From the NCBI RefSeq assembly GCF_014805625.2, contig NW_023998416.1, forward strand, positions 10,630,976 through 10,694,975: 64,000 nucleotides of DNA, given 5' to 3'. The stretch is from Glossina fuscipes. Taxonomy: Eukaryota; Arthropoda; Insecta; Diptera; Glossinidae. Below are positions 61,114 through 64,000 of this stretch, in pieces. The notes under the pieces were generated by a model. It was not told where the DNA came from. It made no database searches and was given only the letters and a program-made list of their open reading frames with translations. Each line of letters starts with the position of its first letter. Within the stretch, counting starts at the first letter, position 1. A program made the position numbers and the translations under genes.

Positions 61114-61419
61114 ATAGCGAATGTTTTCCCTTCAAATTCAACACCAAATTGGATTCATTCGCTATCCAATAAGAGCAGATTCGTTAAACCATTAGAAATT
61201 AATGTCGCACTTGGTTACCGTAAAACGAAATTGTCCACTTTGGACGTCAGAAAATTGCAATCATATTGCGAAAGAATATCCGAGCTAACTTTATTTGCGG
61301 GATGGATGGTAGAACCTTCTAAGCGCATATGTCTTAAAGAACGTCGCACCACAAAACAATTCATTTTGTTAAAATACAACAATAAATTTTGTGTGCCTTT
61401 CGAACCAATCGAAATGTAG
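61114..61419 (+). CDS. open frame, possible terminal exon of an unknown gene
   Basis: About 101 codons are open with no ATG near the start: NVFPSNSTPNWIHSLSNK, FVKPLEINVALGYRKTK, LDVRKLQSYCERISEL, LFAGWMVEPSKRICLKE and LLKYNNKFCVPFEPIEM, then TAG. Length and balanced composition exceed what is usual for chance in DNA this AT-rich. It lies on the plus strand inside the WDR75 last intron, close to its donor. I find no clear acceptor or upstream exon and no family; decayed element sequence is possible. Confidence 0.25.
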   Translation: MANVFPSNSTPNWIHSLSNKSRFVKPLEINVALGYRKTKLSTLDVRKLQSYCERISELTLFAGWMVEPSKRICLKERRTTKQFILLKYNNKFCVPFEPIEM

Positions 61420-61552
61420 ATTTATATAAAAAATGCAATCACTTCACGCACACTTCCTTATCTCTAACATCGATATTTGCATCTTCTTCTTGGAATAATT
61501 CTTACCTCTGCGAACTCTTTAACTTATTATAAAATTGAATTCTTGTACTCAC

Positions 61553-64000
61553 CGCTTGAACTGCCGTTCTTTCAGAGTTTCCTATCAGCAATGGACCAGT
61601 ATATCGGTTAGTATTCGTTGGTCTCTCGACAACAGACTTGGTAGCGATAGTTCCAAAAGTTGTGTATTGTAAGGACGGTGTAGCAACGTTATCGAATACG
61701 ATTGGAGATTCGATATCTTGCTTTTCATTGGCATGCACCAAATACTTAAGTTCCTAAAAAAATATGTATTATATTTCGGATGATTGCAGTAAACCATTTT
61801 ATCATTACTTACTTGAGTTTGTGTTAGAAAATATAGTGTTGACTGAGCCTGCCAATCAACATTAATGGAACGATGTTTGGGATGGCGTCTCGGTATCCAA
61901 GCAAGACCATATAATCTTGGCATATTATAACGCTGATAGACAGGTAGCGGAACATTTGGTTGAAAAATGTGTACTAAATATAAAATAATTAAGAGTTTTA
62001 TTCATTGGAAATGCTCTTTAACTTACATTGACGGTCCAGAGTGACCAATGCAATTAAATTTGTTAGAGGATCGAAACTGATGTGGTCAACGCTTAATTTC
62101 AATACAGATTGTAAACGTAACGTGAGCAGATTCCATATTAAGACACGACGTTCTGTACAAGCTACCACTAGATGAGCATAATCACCGGCACCAAATTGTA
62201 CTTTTTTAATATTAGCAATGGCAGCCTCTGGAGGCTTTATGTCTCTACTGAGTAGAATCTCGTGTTGATCTCGGTTCAATAAACCATTCTTACGTTTTAC
62301 CTTCGTTTCGTCTCGCGTTAAATGTAAAACGTCCATTAATGGTACAAGATTTTTGGCGATTTCATCATCATAATTACGTTTCCGTTTAGTAAAATATTGT
62401 AAGCGATATTTGGCTTTATAACGATGCCTCAGATTTAAAGAATGCAACATTTGCTCTAATCTTTGTAATTGATTACTATGTATATTCGTTTTAAAGTAAC
62501 TTAAAACTTTAAATTTCAATTCCCGGGGCAGACAAGAACGTATTCCCATTCTTTGATAAATTAAAATCTTTTGAAATAGATTTAATTCATGCATTTGAAG
62601 GATTTGATTATGTAATGATATTTTTTGTTTCTCATCAAGCTTTTCAAAAATGTCGGCATTGGCTACACAATCTTCAGCTTTGTCCAAGCTATTCTTCAAC
62701 TCTTTTAATAAAGAGTAATCCTTTGTTTCCAAAATGTTTGTGAATAAATCCATAGTTTGTTTGCGTTCTTTCATTATATCCGACGTAGCATCATTAACGG
62801 TTATTGATGGTAATTTTACTTGGACTTTGGCTACGCTGCCATCCAGACCTGGCGAAGTAGTCAGAGACGCTTTCATCTTTAAAGTTTCTGATATGTACAC
62901 GCAGAGAGTGTTGCCATAGCCGGCAGCTAGTAGGGAGCCGTCTTGCGAAAAAGATATTGATTCGATTGGAAAGTTTTTATAACAATTTTGAGCAATACAG
63001 CACCATGTCTTTTCCTTTCTATGTATACTATCGGAATCTTCAAGAGACCATATTCTAATCAAATTATCATCGCCCACTGTAGCACATAATAAATTATCCA
63101 CTTGATAAGCGTTTGAAAATTCGATAGCTTTAAAACCATCTTCGTGTGGTAATTCAATCTCAGTGTTCAATGTATAACTGCAAGTTAAAATTAATTCATT
63201 TAGTTTGTTCATATGCTAGGCTAATTGAAATTTTCTCGGAACAGATTGATTTACTACTATTGAGACTTCATACTTTTAATTTAATTTGTGAGACTCTGTG
63301 AACGACTATTTTTGTTCTACGCAACAAACTGATTTTATACATGAAGCTGTTAACTAAATGGGAACTTTACATTTTAAAGAGACAATTCGACATTGGAAGA
63401 TTGTACCCGGGAATACTTGCAGAATTTGTTAAAAACGTTTTCTTGTAAAACTATCTCATTAACGTTTTTCATTTTTCACGAAATAAGATAGAAGCTTTTT
63501 TTGGATTATAACTGTGAACCAGATAGGTTGCACCTATACTTATGGGTGCGACTGCTGCAAAAGTGCGCAGTATTACCTGAGACAAGCTATTGATTGACAG
63601 CTATTGAGATAAATGTTTGAGGTTGAAAAGCAATTGTTTCGCCCTATTACTTGCCAAACGGCCCTATTACTACCATCGAGGGAATGAGTATTTTCGCGAA
63701 TCTGCCAAGAAAAAAGGGGCTTACGCTTACAATTTATCGACTAATAATCAATCCTTCAGATATAAATTTTTTGATTGCTTTTACTCCGCAAAAATTTTCA
63801 ATTAGTCAAATAAAATTTCCATTAGTGGCAATGCAAACCTTTGTGACTTCTCTTCGTATTTCCAAAATTTTAAACGTAACTCTGGCAAATGTTGTTCATC
63901 GTTAAACACTTCACCCGTAGCCATCCAGTCGATATTAAAAGCAGCTTTAGTAACTCGGGTGTCATATAAAATGTGATCTCTCTCCGTTGATAATGCATTT
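61553..64000 (-). CDS. WDR75: WDR75 (UTP17), WD-repeat ribosome-biogenesis factor, 5'-incomplete
   Basis: Four exons of this part: 64000-63839 (open at the window edge), 63177-62027, 61973-61813 and 61753-61553, followed by the terminal exon at 50960-50589. In all 681 residues are visible, so an N-terminal portion of the protein lies beyond 64000. Features: the second propeller with FNIDWMATGEVF, ELRLKFWKYEEKSQ|SYTLNTEIELPHE, LLCATVGDDNLIRIW, SFSQDGSLLAAGYGNTLCVY, a central helical insert, then LVVACTERRVLIWNL and LIALVTLDRQ. WDR75 belongs to the nucleolar UTP-A subcomplex for early pre-rRNA processing. The ATG at 63212 is not a start: the acceptor CTTGCAG ends at 63178 and makes those first codons intronic. 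The donor at 63838 (GTTTGC) is weak but phase and homology fit. Confidence 0.88.

Larger units (their letters stand above)
50961..61552 (-). other. 10.6-kb last intron of WDR75 hosting opposite-strand gene(s)
   Basis: Bounded by donor GTGAGT at 61552 and acceptor CAG at 50961. Inside it lie the plus-strand secreted-peptide gene (56236-60265), dispersed repeats (52620-53105, 55130-55470, 57575-57910), a tRNA-derived SINE (57425-57525), long A-rich tracts (56310-56425) and two weaker ORF candidates (53186-53639, 61114-61419). The remaining sequence shows nothing I can support. Confidence 0.6.

Noticed and set aside
61502..61552. WDR75 C-terminus ending at the TAA at 61504-61502
   Set aside because: The frame through the donor adds VSTRIQFYN... 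with no family match, whereas splicing from 61553 to 50960 restores the expected C-terminal helix in phase. It is kept as the alternative.
63179..63212. ATG at 63212 as the start of a 404-residue WD protein
   Set aside because: The first 11 codons lie before a perfect acceptor (CTTGCAG, ending 63178), and a homologous upstream exon (64000-63839) joins in phase, so this ATG is intronic.
1..64000. Bacterial symbiont insertion, viral integration or tRNA/rRNA genes
   Set aside because: I looked for GC-shifted intronless bacterial-type genes, viral proteins and intact cloverleaf sequences and saw none; the only tRNA-like sequences are SINE heads.

Overview
The window reads as nuclear DNA of a higher fly. 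It is strongly AT-rich, has short GT-AG introns (about 58-80 bp) beside multi-kilobase ones, fly-type core promoters (TATA/Inr and Inr/DPE), a fruit-fly-like gene repertoire, mariner and tRNA-derived SINE remains, and degenerate dispersed repeats carrying cagacggacagac-type tracts. I infer a calyptrate muscoid (tsetse or house-fly type) but cannot fix the species. A run of 100 N at 41685-41784 is an assembly gap.

Layout. 1-9.7 kb: mostly repeats and low-complexity DNA, plus one probable first coding exon on the minus strand (4078-3812) whose gene would continue off the left edge. 9.85-24.0 kb: a plus-strand membrane-protein gene of 13 exons, a divergent SLC7 cationic amino-acid transporter (CAT) relative. 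Its first exon is probably separated by a 9.3-kb intron that holds an internally deleted mariner. Its stop is an in-frame TGA followed by a 32-codon acidic open tail. 24.1-36.1 kb: a cluster of four ecdysteroid-kinase-like (EcKL/CHK) genes. Three are minus-strand and intron-bearing, and one of these has lost the catalytic Asp; the fourth is plus-strand and intronless. 38.1-50.5 kb: a probable 5' non-coding exon driven by a perfectly spaced Inr/DPE promoter, then an 11.6-kb intron, then two coding exons of a 99-residue secreted, propeptide-like protein whose ATG seems to be split by the intron. 50.6-64.0 kb: the WDR75 (UTP17) gene on the minus strand, incomplete at its 5' end. Its last exon at 50960-50589 is divided from the others by a 10.6-kb intron. 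Nested in that intron, on the opposite strand, is a TATA-driven two-exon gene for a 75-residue secreted peptide, plus weaker candidate ORFs.

The genes do not form one pathway. The coherent groups are the EcKL cluster (phosphorylation of ecdysteroids or xenobiotics, inferred from family) and two small secreted-peptide genes close to or inside a housekeeping ribosome-biogenesis gene. The items most worth checking are the readthrough tail, the pseudokinase EcKL, the split start codon, and the two unfamiliar secreted peptides.
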